From DATDXV01 sp035289205 (GTDB lineage: Archaea > Aenigmatarchaeota > Aenigmatarchaeia > Aenigmatarchaeales > DATDXV01): DNA of 26,779 nucleotides. A model generated the notes under the pieces. The model made no database searches, had not been told where the DNA came from, and saw nothing but the letters and a program-made list of their open reading frames with translations. Position numbers and translations under genes: made by a program. The stretch's first letter is position 1, and each line of letters opens with the position of its first letter. Positions 8,220 through 16,222 of this stretch are shown here, piece by piece. Where the stretch lies: the NCBI GenBank assembly GCA_035289205.1, contig DATDXV010000040.1:1-26779 (forward strand). The letters run 5' to 3'.

Positions 8220-9424
8220 GCCGGGAGCACCTTCTGCGTTCCATTAATAATGTCAAATGCATCATCAAGATCTCCGCTGACAAGAAGTTCAAATATCTCC
8301 TCCACTCTTATGCTGCAGTTGGAGCTTAGGAGGTTTCTCTTAAGCAGTTCCAGTCCAAGTTCCTCCGGGGAGCGGCGCTGATCCTTCAGAGCTTTCAAAA
8401 GATCCTCATGAAACTTTGAATCCTCCAAGACAGATGATCTGTTTATTACCATGACAGCCTTATGGGCATATTTTGCTTCTATATCGCCAAAGCTAGGAAG
8501 TGGTATGTTTCTAGGTAATGAACCCTTTAGTTTGAAGACGTAAATTGGCTTAGGGCTCAGAAGAGGCAGCGCGCTTAGTTCATTCTCCAATGCTGCCTTA
8601 ACATCACCGCTCAGTTCTATTTCCCTGTAGTATATCCTCCTCTGAGTCCTCAGTTCAACGGGCTGAAGGCCAGAATGGGTGTCATAACTGAAAAACATTT
8701 TTGTCTGGTCCATCTCAGCTCTCCCAAGAGAAGTATATGTCATGCTTCCTGTAACAAGGAGGTCTGCGTTCCTGAACTTCCTCCACTCATGCCAGTGCAT
8801 GTGACCCAGAACATAAAGATCGAATCCTTGTGGCAGCTCATCAAGCTTTAGAGAGGGCGGCTCCAGGGGGGAATAGATATAAGGATCAACGCTTTGATGG
8901 ATAATCAGAATATTGAATGCGCCTTCAACAGGCTTGGGATTCCATTCATCCATTGCCTGCTTCGCATACCGCTCAGAGACATTTGACATGCCATGTATCG
9001 CTACTTTCTCCCCATTGACCTCAAACACTGCACTAGACCTCTCCAGATGCGTCAGCATGCCCACATGCTCCATTGCCTGCACAGGATTCACAAGCCCATG
9101 GCTCCTTCTGTCATGGTTTCCATGTATCGCAACTATCGGAACGCCCTGCAAAGCAGTAGGATGAATATCGTTCTCGTCCTTGTTGAAAATGGAAACAAGC
9201 TTGGCCCTGTTCGGAAACTGCTGCGCCTTCCTGAGTATTTTTGCTGTTCTGGAAAAAACCTCTGGCCTAGGCAGCCTGATGTCAAAAAGGTCGCCGGCAA
9301 TAAGAATCAGGTCGGAATCCTTGCTCTTTTCAACAGCCTCCGCCAGCGCATTGAAGCTGTCCTCTCCTCTCTCCTCTCCATAGGCATAGCCGCAATGGGC
9401 ATCCGGAAAAATAGAAATTTTCAT
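8216..9424 (-). CDS. mre11: DNA double-strand break repair nuclease Mre11
   Basis: A 402-residue manganese-dependent nuclease acting with Rad50 on DNA ends. The phosphodiesterase motifs are DAHCGY (D8, H10; most archaeal homologues have DTHLGY), GDLFD (D45, D48), GNHDRR (N103-H104-D105), IHG, and GHMHWHEW. A capping domain and a Rad50-binding C-terminus follow. The gene is first in a two-gene operon and overlaps rad50 by 4 nt. A TATA-like GGTTAAATCC (9445-9454 in + coordinates) is about 25 nt upstream of the ATG, so the message is probably leaderless. Ala9 and Cys11 differ from the commonest motif but are not metal ligands. Confidence 0.95.
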   Translation of the reverse strand: MKISIFPDAHCGYAYGEERGEDSFNALAEAVEKSKDSDLILIAGDLFDIRLPRPEVFSRTAKILRKAQQFPNRAKLVSIFNKDENDIHPTALQGVPIVAIHGNHDRRSHGLVNPVQAMEHVGMLTHLERSSAVFEVNGEKVAIHGMSNVSERYAKQAMDEWNPKPVEGAFNILIIHQSVDPYIYSPLEPPSLKLDELPQGFDLYVLGHMHWHEWRKFRNADLLVTGSMTYTSLGRAEMDQTKMFFSYDTHSGLQPVELRTQRRIYYREIELSGDVKAALENELSALPLLSPKPIYVFKLKGSLPRNIPLPSFGDIEAKYAHKAVMVINRSSVLEDSKFHEDLLKALKDQRRSPEELGLELLKRNLLSSNCSIRVEEIFELLVSGDLDDAFDIINGTQKVLPA

Positions 9425-9444
9425 GCTCTAGATTTGCAGCAAAA

Positions 9445-9454
9445 GGATTTAACC
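9445..9454 (-). promoter_or_regulatory. TATA box of mre11-rad50
   Basis: On the minus strand it reads GGTTAAATCC and is centred about 25 nt before the mre11 ATG at 9424, predicting a leaderless operon transcript. Confidence 0.5.
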
Positions 9455-9548
9455 CTATCTGTAAATCTTCCATAGGAAACCAAGGTGCCCTATTACCACT
9501 TCCTAGAGTTAATCGGCTATAAGATTTCTGAATTCATAATAAATTTAG

Positions 9549-9618
9549 TGCAAAGGCAGGCTATATAGCGATAAGTATAGCAAATATCGGTATATTCGCA
9601 CCGATACTTGCCTTTGCA
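9549..9618. repeat. Three-stem (cruciform-like) element at the edge of the restriction island
   Basis: A 70-nt element built of three nested perfect inverted repeats. The outer stem TGCAAAGGCA (9549-9558) pairs with TGCCTTTGCA (9609-9618). Inside are two hairpins, GCTATA/TATAGC (9560-9565 and 9576-9581) and TATCGGT/ACCGATA (9585-9591 and 9600-9606). Only 1, 3 and 2 unpaired bases separate the stems at the junction. It begins one base after the vsr stop codon, so it would be the 3' end of the island transcript. It could be an RNA terminator or stability element, a structured small RNA, or a DNA recombination end. Confidence 0.7.
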
Positions 9619-9619
9619 T

Positions 9620-10018
9620 TTAATGATTTTTTGCGACTCGATTGACGCATTTCCGCATATTTTTCTTCATGTCATGCTCCCAGATTCTAACCACATTCCA
9701 TCCTTTGGATTTAAGAAATTTATTCACCTCTGCATCTCTTCTGGAATTCCTTTTCAATTTAGTTTTCCAATACTTTGCATTGGTTTTCGGCAGTCTCCGG
9801 TGAAAGACGCAATTGTGCCAAAAACAACTATCCACAAATATCGCCATCCTTTTTTGCAATATTACAATATCCGGTTTGCCGACTAAGCCATAGTTCAGCT
9901 TGTAACTCAAGCCAGCCATTCTCAAAGCTTTTCTAAAAGTCTTCTCCAAAGAAGTGTTGTTGGATTTTATGCTAAACATTATTTCGCTTCTTTTCTCTTT
10001 GGAAACAGAATCTGAAAT
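9620..10018 (-). CDS. vsr: Vsr-like very-short-patch mismatch endonuclease
   Basis: Vsr nicks 5' of T in T:G mismatches that arise when 5-methylcytosine deaminates, and so protects methylated sites. Family features are FSIKSNNTSLEKTFRKAL, the catalytic Asp in GKPDIV, FVDSCFWHNCVFH with the metal/active-site His residues, NAKYWKTKLKRN..RD, and KGWNVVRIWEHD. From ATG 9979 it would have 119 residues, but the conserved VSKEKRSEIM stretch lies in frame upstream with no ATG, GTG or TTG. An ATT at 10018 sits where the family Met is expected, 7 nt after a GAGGAG ribosome binding site (10026-10031), giving 132 residues. I prefer that start. It follows the endonuclease by 4 nt in one operon with the methylase. 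Confidence 0.88.
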   Translation of the reverse strand: MSDSVSKEKRSEIMFSIKSNNTSLEKTFRKALRMAGLSYKLNYGLVGKPDIVILQKRMAIFVDSCFWHNCVFHRRLPKTNAKYWKTKLKRNSRRDAEVNKFLKSKGWNVVRIWEHDMKKNMRKCVNRVAKNH

Positions 10019-10022
10019 ATTA

Positions 10023-10775
10023 TCACTCCTCGAAGAGTTCGACTGGATTTATTTTGAATTGGAGCATTCTGGCGGTTTCCCTGCCAGCGTCGCCGCCCTT
10101 TCTTTGCATTGTAATATTGCCTATTTTCATGCTGCCTCTATCGGTAAATTTGACCTCGCCTTCTCCAAATTTGTTCATGGCTTCATTTATAGTTTTTAGA
10201 GCCCAACGAATCTCATTATTCGCACGGAGAATTACTAGCATCCATCCGGCGGAAAATTTGCCCCGCCCTTTCAGAATATCTGAAATTATCAGAATCTTGT
10301 TCTTCTTGAAGAAATTGAGTATTTTTTCTAGTTCTATCGCATCCATTTCATCAAAAAACATTCTTCTTTTGTCTCTCAAACTTGTTTTAGAAGGCTTTAT
10401 CTCTCCAGTATACAATTTTAACAATTTCGTTATTTCATCTGGAATATTCCACATTTCTTTATAGTTACCTATCCATCTTTTGTCAATTTGATTAAAACCT
10501 CTGGGATTGCTAACCAACTTAACTGAAAGATTCTCTGCCGATATTGCCCTTTTCATTATAATTGTAATTTGAACCTGGATGTCTGTTTTATATCCATGCA
10601 ATTTTATGGCGACAACTCTTTCTATTTCTTTCAGATCGTAGCCCATGATTTCCAGCCATTTTTGAGCGTTTTTGTCATTTTTCCAATTATTAAATTTTCT
10701 GATTATATCCTCCTCATTTCTAAAACCGCCTTTAGCTGTAGATGAACCAAGTTTGACCAAATCTTTTTGCGTCAT
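10023..10775 (-). CDS. HinP1I-like type II restriction endonuclease (predicted GCGC)
   Basis: This 250-residue protein closely resembles R.HinP1I (cuts G^CGC) as I remember that sequence. Shared segments include LVKLGSSTAKGGFRNEEDI, the W..N(D/S)..AQ.WL..MG stretch, GYKTDIQVQ, VKLVSNPRGFNQIDKRW, DKRRMF, and a C-terminal QRKGGD.GRETA.MLQFKI.P.ELF. The active site of HinP1I is Asp62, Gln81, Lys83; the aligned residues here are Asp65, Ser84 and Lys86, so the Gln is replaced by Ser. Its ATG overlaps the methylase stop (ATGA, 10772-10775), so methylase and nuclease are made in order from one message. The same-specificity methylase next door supports the call. Confidence 0.87.
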   Translation of the reverse strand: MTQKDLVKLGSSTAKGGFRNEEDIIRKFNNWKNDKNAQKWLEIMGYDLKEIERVVAIKLHGYKTDIQVQITIIMKRAISAENLSVKLVSNPRGFNQIDKRWIGNYKEMWNIPDEITKLLKLYTGEIKPSKTSLRDKRRMFFDEMDAIELEKILNFFKKNKILIISDILKGRGKFSAGWMLVILRANNEIRWALKTINEAMNKFGEGEVKFTDRGSMKIGNITMQRKGGDAGRETARMLQFKINPVELFEE

Positions 10776-11779
10776 TTTATATCAGTCCCGCACGATTTCA
10801 AGATTTGTCCAGCGATTCTCATTAAAACTGGAACAACTACGCTATTCCCAAATTGTTTGTATGCCTGAGAATTTGTCGCAGGCATCCTAAAGTTTTTCGG
10901 AAAGCCCATGACATTAGCACATTCTCTGGGAGTCAATTTTCTAATCTTGCCGTCAATTAAGTACGCGCCAGTCTTAGCTGCCGCCCCTCCGCCATAAGCA
11001 GATAGAGTGATTGCGTGGCCTGAAATGCTGTAAATTCTTTCGCCTTGCCCGCCATTGTTTATTGTGCCAATCTGTATTGGTCTTAGAGACAGCTTTTGTT
11101 TTCTGTTTTTTGTTATCTTAATATCCTTTCTTTTTATTTCATAAATCGAAAGGTCGGCGTTTTTCTCCAAGACGTCCTTCAAATATATTTTCTCATAAGT
11201 GGGTTCTGGAAATGAGAAATTCGGAATTCCCAGATCTTTCCTATAACATACAAAATATATTCTTTCTCTTGAGGTAGGCAATCCATAGTGGCTTGCATTC
11301 AGTGTATCATAAAAAACAAAATACCCCAATTCGTCTAAAACTCTTAAAGAGGTATTCAAAGTTTTTCCTTTATTATGACCTGCAAAATTCTTCACATTCT
11401 CTAAAAGCAAAATTTTGGGTTTATGGTATTTTACAATTCTGGCTATGTCAAAGAATAGAGTTCCTCTCGTGTCTTCAAATCCTCTTTGTTTTCCGGATAT
11501 GGAAAACGCTTGGCATGGAAAGCCAGCACATAAAATATCATGGCTAGGAATATCTTTTTCTTTTATCTTTGTAATATCGCCTGTTGGAATTTCGCCGAAA
11601 TTCGCAAAATAAGTTTTTTGCGCGTGCTTGTCCCATTCGCAACTCCAAACGCATTTAAGACCATAAGATTCCAAAGCCAACCTAAATCCTCCAATTCCCG
11701 CAAACAAGTCTATAAATGTGGATAATTTTATCGGCTTCATCCTGTTTTCTATATCGGAAAAATATGTTATATTTGGCAT
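10772..11779 (-). CDS. DNA cytosine-5 methyltransferase, M.HhaI-like (predicted GCGC)
   Basis: A 335-residue C5-cytosine methylase. The motifs are FIDLFAGIGGFRLALES (I), the catalytic Cys in GFPCQAFSISGKQRGFED (IV), ENVKNF (VI), SRERIY (VIII), LTPRECANVMGFP (IX) and QFGNSVVVPV (X). The target-recognition stretch GGQGERIYS.SGHAITLSAYGGGAAAKTGAYL is nearly that of M.HhaI, which methylates the first C of GCGC. It heads the operon with the HinP1I-like nuclease and vsr, and its DNA is AT-richer than its flanks, suggesting transfer. ATG 11779 is about 27 nt from a TATA-like element inside an inverted repeat; a start at the later Met before KPIKLSTFIDLF is the alternative. Confidence 0.93.
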   Translation of the reverse strand: MPNITYFSDIENRMKPIKLSTFIDLFAGIGGFRLALESYGLKCVWSCEWDKHAQKTYFANFGEIPTGDITKIKEKDIPSHDILCAGFPCQAFSISGKQRGFEDTRGTLFFDIARIVKYHKPKILLLENVKNFAGHNKGKTLNTSLRVLDELGYFVFYDTLNASHYGLPTSRERIYFVCYRKDLGIPNFSFPEPTYEKIYLKDVLEKNADLSIYEIKRKDIKITKNRKQKLSLRPIQIGTINNGGQGERIYSISGHAITLSAYGGGAAAKTGAYLIDGKIRKLTPRECANVMGFPKNFRMPATNSQAYKQFGNSVVVPVLMRIAGQILKSCGTDIK

Positions 11780-11780
11780 A

Positions 11781-11813
11781 ATAGTTTATTAAACGCATTC
11801 CTTATTAAACTAT
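11781..11813 (-). promoter_or_regulatory. Palindromic promoter of the restriction-modification operon
   Basis: ATAGTTTATTAA (11781-11792) and TTATTAAACTAT (11802-11813) form an inverted repeat with one mismatch in 12. On the minus strand the distal arm contains GTTTAATAA, a TATA-like box about 27 nt before the methylase ATG, while the proximal arm touches the predicted transcript start. A dimeric regulator binding here would cover both. Promoter assignment is moderate; the operator role is inference. Confidence 0.5.
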
Positions 11814-11885
11814 GGCTTCGTTGAAGAAGCTACGATCCAAACTTTAAAATCGAACTAAATCTAATAAGTATTGATGCAGAACCAA

Positions 11886-11893
11886 CATTTAAG
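11886..11893 (+). promoter_or_regulatory. TATA box of proS
   Basis: CATTTAAG about 35 nt before the proS ATG at 11924. The predicted transcript start near 11916 leaves only a few leader bases, containing GAGGAG immediately before the ATG. Confidence 0.5.
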
Positions 11894-11923
11894 TAGACAA
11901 AGCAATAATCCATCTCGAGGAGT

Positions 11924-13351
11924 ATGGCTGAAGAACTGAAACTAAGCAAGAAGCAATTTTCAGAATGGTATGACAGGATCCTGGCGTATGCAGACATAAT
12001 AGACGACAGGTATCCCATCAAGGGCGTCTATGTCTGGAAGCCCTACGGCTACAAAGCATTGAAATCCATGATGAGGAAGATGGAAGAGCTTCTCGATAAG
12101 ACGGGGCATCATGACAGCTATTTCCCTCTTTTCGCAACAGCCTCCATGTTCTCAAAGGAAGCAGACTTCCTGAAGGGGTTCAGAGGGGAATCGCTCAGAG
12201 TTACAAAGGTCGGGGAAGCAACGCTTGAAGAGGAGCTCATAGTAAGGCCCACTTCAGAAACAATAATGTACCCCATGTTTGCCCTATGGGTAAGGAGTTG
12301 GAGAGACCTACCGTTAAAGATCTATCAGACTGTCCCGATCTTCAGATGGGAAACGAAGATGACAAAGCCTCTGCTGCGTGTCAGGGAAATCACAAAGTTC
12401 AAGGAAGCGCATACTGTCCATGCGACAGCAGAAGAAACAGAGAAACAGATCTGGGAGGGCATAGACGTGTATGAGGCATTCTTCAGATTTCTCAGAATAC
12501 CATTTATTGTTCTGAAGACCCCTTTCTGGGATACGTTCCCAGGCGCCCTCTACAACTATGATTTTTTCACGATAATGCCTGACGGGAAGGCGATAGAACT
12601 GGGATCTGTAATAAACCTAGGACAGAAATTCTCAAAGGTATATGACATAAAATTCGCGGATGAGAAAGGGAAGGATCAGCACGCATACCAGACCTGCTAT
12701 GGAATATCGGAAAGGGCCCTTGGATCAACACTGGCTCTGCACGGCGATGACAAGGGGCTTATATTCACATCAGACATAGCGCCGCTGCAGGTCGTAATAG
12801 TTGCAATACTCAAAGGAAGCGAAGATGACAAGAAGATCGCTGAATATGCAAGAAAGGTTGGGGAGAGCCTGGGTTACAGAGCGCATCTTGATGTTTCGGA
12901 AGGGCAGACTGTTGGGTCGAAGTTCTATCACTGGGAAGCAAAGGGAGTTCCTGTAAGAATAGAAGTGGGGGCGAGGGAGATGAAGGACAGGGAGCTTGTT
13001 GTTGTCAGAAGAGACACAGGAGAGAAGACAAAGGTTTCTGAAAAGGACCTAAACAAGAAAATCGGGGACATGTTGAAGAGCATAGATGAGAACCTTCTGA
13101 AGAAATCAACAGACTTCTTCACCTCAATGATAACGCTATGCAAGGATGTAAAGGAGGCGCAGAAAGTTATGGGAAGCAAAGGTGGAATAGTGAAGCTGCC
13201 TTGGTGCGGTAATGAGGCATGCGGGAAAGGCATGGAGGAGAAGCTTGTAGGAAAGGCATTGGGCATAGACGAACATGAAAAGGGTGTGGGAAAATGTGCT
13301 GAGTGCGGGAAGAAGGCTGCCCATCATCTTAATTTCGGAAGGACATATTAG
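11924..13351 (+). CDS. proS: Prolyl-tRNA synthetase, archaeal/eukaryotic type
   Basis: A 475-residue class II synthetase that charges tRNA-Pro. It has the RPTSET signature with IVRPTSETIMYP, motif 2 region FRWE...LLRVREITKFKEAHT, and motif 3 region ALGSTLALHGDDKG. An anticodon-binding domain follows, then the archaeal-type C-terminal zinc module with Cys pairs (CGNEAC and CAECG) and the terminal FGRTY; a terminal Tyr is characteristic of this class. Length matches archaeal enzymes (about 480). It starts a plus-strand run of proS, a small secreted protein, psmB and fttA, and is divergent from the restriction-modification operon. Confidence 0.97.
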   Translation: MAEELKLSKKQFSEWYDRILAYADIIDDRYPIKGVYVWKPYGYKALKSMMRKMEELLDKTGHHDSYFPLFATASMFSKEADFLKGFRGESLRVTKVGEATLEEELIVRPTSETIMYPMFALWVRSWRDLPLKIYQTVPIFRWETKMTKPLLRVREITKFKEAHTVHATAEETEKQIWEGIDVYEAFFRFLRIPFIVLKTPFWDTFPGALYNYDFFTIMPDGKAIELGSVINLGQKFSKVYDIKFADEKGKDQHAYQTCYGISERALGSTLALHGDDKGLIFTSDIAPLQVVIVAILKGSEDDKKIAEYARKVGESLGYRAHLDVSEGQTVGSKFYHWEAKGVPVRIEVGAREMKDRELVVVRRDTGEKTKVSEKDLNKKIGDMLKSIDENLLKKSTDFFTSMITLCKDVKEAQKVMGSKGGIVKLPWCGNEACGKGMEEKLVGKALGIDEHEKGVGKCAECGKKAAHHLNFGRTY

Positions 13352-13359
13352 GCGATAGA

Positions 13360-13641
13360 ATGGAACTTCCAATGTACCATCTCGTCAAGATTATTATAGT
13401 GGTCATAGTGCTTGCAGGCATAGTAGGGCTGCTTATGCTGGCCCAATCGCCTACAAAGGGCATTGAAACCGATGAGAACATAAAACTCTGCTGCACGATT
13501 TACAAGGCCAGAGGCTGCCCGGATCCCTCTTTGGACCAAATAACATGCCAGAACGGGGAAGATATGGATGCTCTGAGGAACAAGGCCGGATTAGACTACA
13601 AGCAACTAAATGCGACATGCGGATGCGATAGAGTAAGGTAA
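13360..13641 (+). CDS. Membrane-anchored Cys-rich small protein, unknown function
   Basis: 93 residues with no recognisable family. An N-terminal hydrophobic segment (about residues 9-28, IIIVVIVLAGIVGLLML) would be a signal anchor. The rest carries six Cys at positions 44, 45, 53, 63, 87 and 89, in LCC, GC, TC and CGC contexts, which suggests disulfides or a metal site outside the cell. It starts 8 nt after the proS stop without a clear ribosome binding site and ends just before the psmB promoter, so it is probably cotranscribed with proS. Confidence 0.65.
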   Translation: MELPMYHLVKIIIVVIVLAGIVGLLMLAQSPTKGIETDENIKLCCTIYKARGCPDPSLDQITCQNGEDMDALRNKAGLDYKQLNATCGCDRVR

Positions 13642-13642
13642 T

Positions 13643-13651
13643 CTTTAAATA
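13643..13651 (+). promoter_or_regulatory. TATA box of psmB
   Basis: CTTTAAATA, identical to the fusA and tuf boxes. It predicts initiation near 13673 and a ~20-nt leader with GGTGAA before ATG 13693. Confidence 0.6.
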
Positions 13652-13692
13652 GTTCACAAAGCCAGATACTAGCAACAAATTCTGGTGAACAA

Positions 13693-14319
13693 ATGAATGA
13701 TACTATAAAGACGTTAAAGACTGGAACAACAACAGTCTGCATTGTAACTAAGGACGGCGTTGTTGTCGCAGCTGAGCAGAAAGCCACTATGGGATTCCAG
13801 GTAGAGAGCAAGAACGCGCAGAAGGTGCACAAGCTTGATGACAGCATGGGGCTTACAATCGCTGGCAGCGTAGGCGATGCCCAGGCAGTGATCAGGCTGA
13901 TGAGGGCGCAGATCAAGCTCTACAAGCTGGACAGAGTCACAATGAATGTAAAGGCTGCCGCAAATCTTCTCTCAAACATTCTGCAGGGAAGCAAGTTCTA
14001 CCCATACTACAACCTTTTCCTGCTGGTTGGCTATGATTCTACAGGTTCCCATATATTCTCAATAGATCCAGTGGGCGGTTATTCTTCAGAAGACAACTTT
14101 TATTCAACAGGAAGCGGTTCGCCATATGCGTACGGCGTGCTTGAGGCTGAATACAAGGAAGGAATCTCTTTGAACGACGGAATCGGACTGGCAGTGAAGG
14201 CCATCAAATCAGCGATAGAAAGAGACATAGGATCTGGAGGAAGAGGCATAACTGTTGCAGTGGTTACAAAAGACGGCTTCAAAGAGCTTACTTCCGCAGA
14301 GGTAAAGAAGTATTACTAA
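13693..14319 (+). CDS. psmB: Proteasome beta subunit
   Basis: A 208-residue Ntn-hydrolase that forms the proteolytic inner rings of the archaeal 20S proteasome. A short propeptide (MNDTIKTLKTG) precedes Thr12, which becomes the N-terminal nucleophile Thr1 after self-cleavage in the TTTV motif. In mature numbering Glu17 (as in Thermoplasma) and Lys33 are both present. GSVGDAQ, the SIDPVGG...FYSTGSGSPYAYGVLE block and DIGSGGRGI are typical. A TATA box precedes it and fttA begins 13 nt after the stop, so the two are probably one message. The alpha subunit is not in the window. Confidence 0.96.
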   Translation: MNDTIKTLKTGTTTVCIVTKDGVVVAAEQKATMGFQVESKNAQKVHKLDDSMGLTIAGSVGDAQAVIRLMRAQIKLYKLDRVTMNVKAAANLLSNILQGSKFYPYYNLFLLVGYDSTGSHIFSIDPVGGYSSEDNFYSTGSGSPYAYGVLEAEYKEGISLNDGIGLAVKAIKSAIERDIGSGGRGITVAVVTKDGFKELTSAEVKKYY

Positions 14320-14332
14320 AAATTTCTGAAAC

Positions 14333-16222
14333 GTGAAACAAGTGGTAGAAGAAACAACAGCAGTATTATTTGATAGAATAAAGAGCGCGCTCCCTCCAGC
14401 TGCAAGCATCTCTTCGATAATGTATGAGGGGTCGGAGATAGTCATATACACGAAGAACAAGGAATTCTTCGCAGATGGAACTGATGACATAAAAAAGATA
14501 GTTCAGAATCTCAAGAAGAGGATAATCCTGAGGCCTGACCCGTCGATCTGCATGGACATGGAAAAGGCGATAGAGACAATCAAAGGATATGTCCCAGCAG
14601 AATCAGGAGTAAAGGACATCTACTTCGAACCCCATTTCGGCAAGGTTGTCATCGAAGCTGAGAAGCCAGGACTAGTCATAGGAAAGGGCGGGGAGACTCT
14701 AAGGGAGATAAAAAGGAAGACCTTCTGGGCGCCGCAGGTTAACAGGGCTCCAGCGATTCCATCAGATATTGTCCGGACATTGAGGGCAATAGAGCATGAG
14801 GAATCAGAATTCAGGAAAGATTTCCTGAATAAGGTCGGAGCTAGAATTCACAGCGGATGGAAGGAAACAGACTGGATCAGGATAACGGGTTTGGGCGCAT
14901 GCAGGGAAGTTGGAAGGTCCTGCTGGCTCGTTCAAACGCCAGAGAGCAGGGTTCTGCTGGATTGCGGAATAAAGCCTGGCAACAATGAGCTTCCTTATTT
15001 CACAGCGCCGGAGTTCGATGTAAGAAGACTTGATGCCGTTATAATTGCGCACGCGCACATGGATCATTGCGGCTCAGCTCCGCTCCTGTACAAGATGGGA
15101 TATGACGGTCCTCTCTATTGCACGCTCCCTACTAGAGACCAGATGGCGCTTCTCTGCATGGATTACATAGAAGTCCTTCAGAAGGAAGGATCAAATGCTC
15201 TCTATTCAACAAAGGAGATCAAGGAGATGCTGAAGAGGACAATAACCCTGCCATGGGGAGAGGTCTCCGACATAACCCCCGACATCAGGTTAACGCTTCT
15301 GAACAGCGGCCATATTCTTGGCTCAAGTTTGGTCCATCTTCATATCGGGGAAGGATTGTACAATATTCTCTACACGTCAGATTTGAAGTTCGATCGGACT
15401 GCATTGTATGAACCCGCATCAACAGATTTCCAAAGAGCTGAAACCGTCATAATCGAAAGCACCTATGGCGCGTCCGAAGATATCCAGCCAAGAAGAACGG
15501 AAGCTGAGGCGAACCTTGTAGAGGCCTGCAAAAAAACTGTTGGAAGGGGTGGAGTCGCGCTTATTCCAAGCTTTGCGGTAGAGCGTTCGCAGGACTTGAT
15601 AGTTATCCTGGAGAGGTCTGGCCTTACATGCCACATATACCTTGATGGGATGGTCTGGGACGCGACAGGAATAACCACAGCATATCCAGAGTTCATGAGC
15701 AAAGAACTGCAGAGGCAGATATTGCAGAAAGGCAGCAATCCGTTCCTATCACCGCTTCTGAAGAGAATCGGCTCTCATAAGGAAAGGATGCAGGTCCTTG
15801 AAAGCAAGGAGCCCTGCGTTGTTATCGCAACGTCTGGAATGCTGCTGGGCGGGCCGTCTGTAACATGGTTCCAGAATATTGCTGAGAACGAAAAAAACAG
15901 CATAATATTTGTAGGATACCAGTCGGAATCAAGCCTAGGAAGAAAGGTACAGAAGGGAATCAAAGAGATCCCGATAGAGTCAAACGGCAAAAAGATGTCC
16001 CTCACAGTGAATTGTGAAGTTCAGACTATCCACGGCCTTTCCGGTCACTCAGACATAAAACAGCTGATAAACTATCTAAGAAGGCTGAAGCATACGCCCG
16101 AGAAGATTGTTATAAACCATGGCGAAGCCTCGAAATGCCTGGATTTCGCAAAGACAGCGCACAGGGTTATGAAATGCGAAACGATCGCGCCCAGAGCGCT
16201 AGAAGCGCTTAGACTAAAGTGA
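14333..16222 (+). CDS. fttA: KH-domain beta-CASP ribonuclease FttA (aCPSF1)
   Basis: A 629-residue protein of normal aCPSF1 length, the archaeal homologue of the CPSF73 mRNA-cleaving nuclease, known as the transcription termination factor FttA. The N-terminal KH-like region contains KPGLVIGKGGETLREI. The metallo-beta-lactamase core then has HAHMDHCG (about residues 239-246), LNSGHILGSS and YTSDLKFD. The beta-CASP part has ESTYG, a later SGMLLGG and the GLSGHSD motif. The start is GTG 14333; an in-frame GTG at 14342 is possible. No Shine-Dalgarno is visible. It follows psmB by 13 nt and its last 9 nt overlap the convergent kae1. Confidence 0.95.
   Translation: MKQVVEETTAVLFDRIKSALPPAASISSIMYEGSEIVIYTKNKEFFADGTDDIKKIVQNLKKRIILRPDPSICMDMEKAIETIKGYVPAESGVKDIYFEPHFGKVVIEAEKPGLVIGKGGETLREIKRKTFWAPQVNRAPAIPSDIVRTLRAIEHEESEFRKDFLNKVGARIHSGWKETDWIRITGLGACREVGRSCWLVQTPESRVLLDCGIKPGNNELPYFTAPEFDVRRLDAVIIAHAHMDHCGSAPLLYKMGYDGPLYCTLPTRDQMALLCMDYIEVLQKEGSNALYSTKEIKEMLKRTITLPWGEVSDITPDIRLTLLNSGHILGSSLVHLHIGEGLYNILYTSDLKFDRTALYEPASTDFQRAETVIIESTYGASEDIQPRRTEAEANLVEACKKTVGRGGVALIPSFAVERSQDLIVILERSGLTCHIYLDGMVWDATGITTAYPEFMSKELQRQILQKGSNPFLSPLLKRIGSHKERMQVLESKEPCVVIATSGMLLGGPSVTWFQNIAENEKNSIIFVGYQSESSLGRKVQKGIKEIPIESNGKKMSLTVNCEVQTIHGLSGHSDIKQLINYLRRLKHTPEKIVINHGEASKCLDFAKTAHRVMKCETIAPRALEALRLK

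Noticed and set aside
9549..9618. A tRNA gene in the three-stem element
   Set aside because: There is no T-loop consensus, anticodon arm or acceptor pattern, and the stems have the wrong order and sizes.
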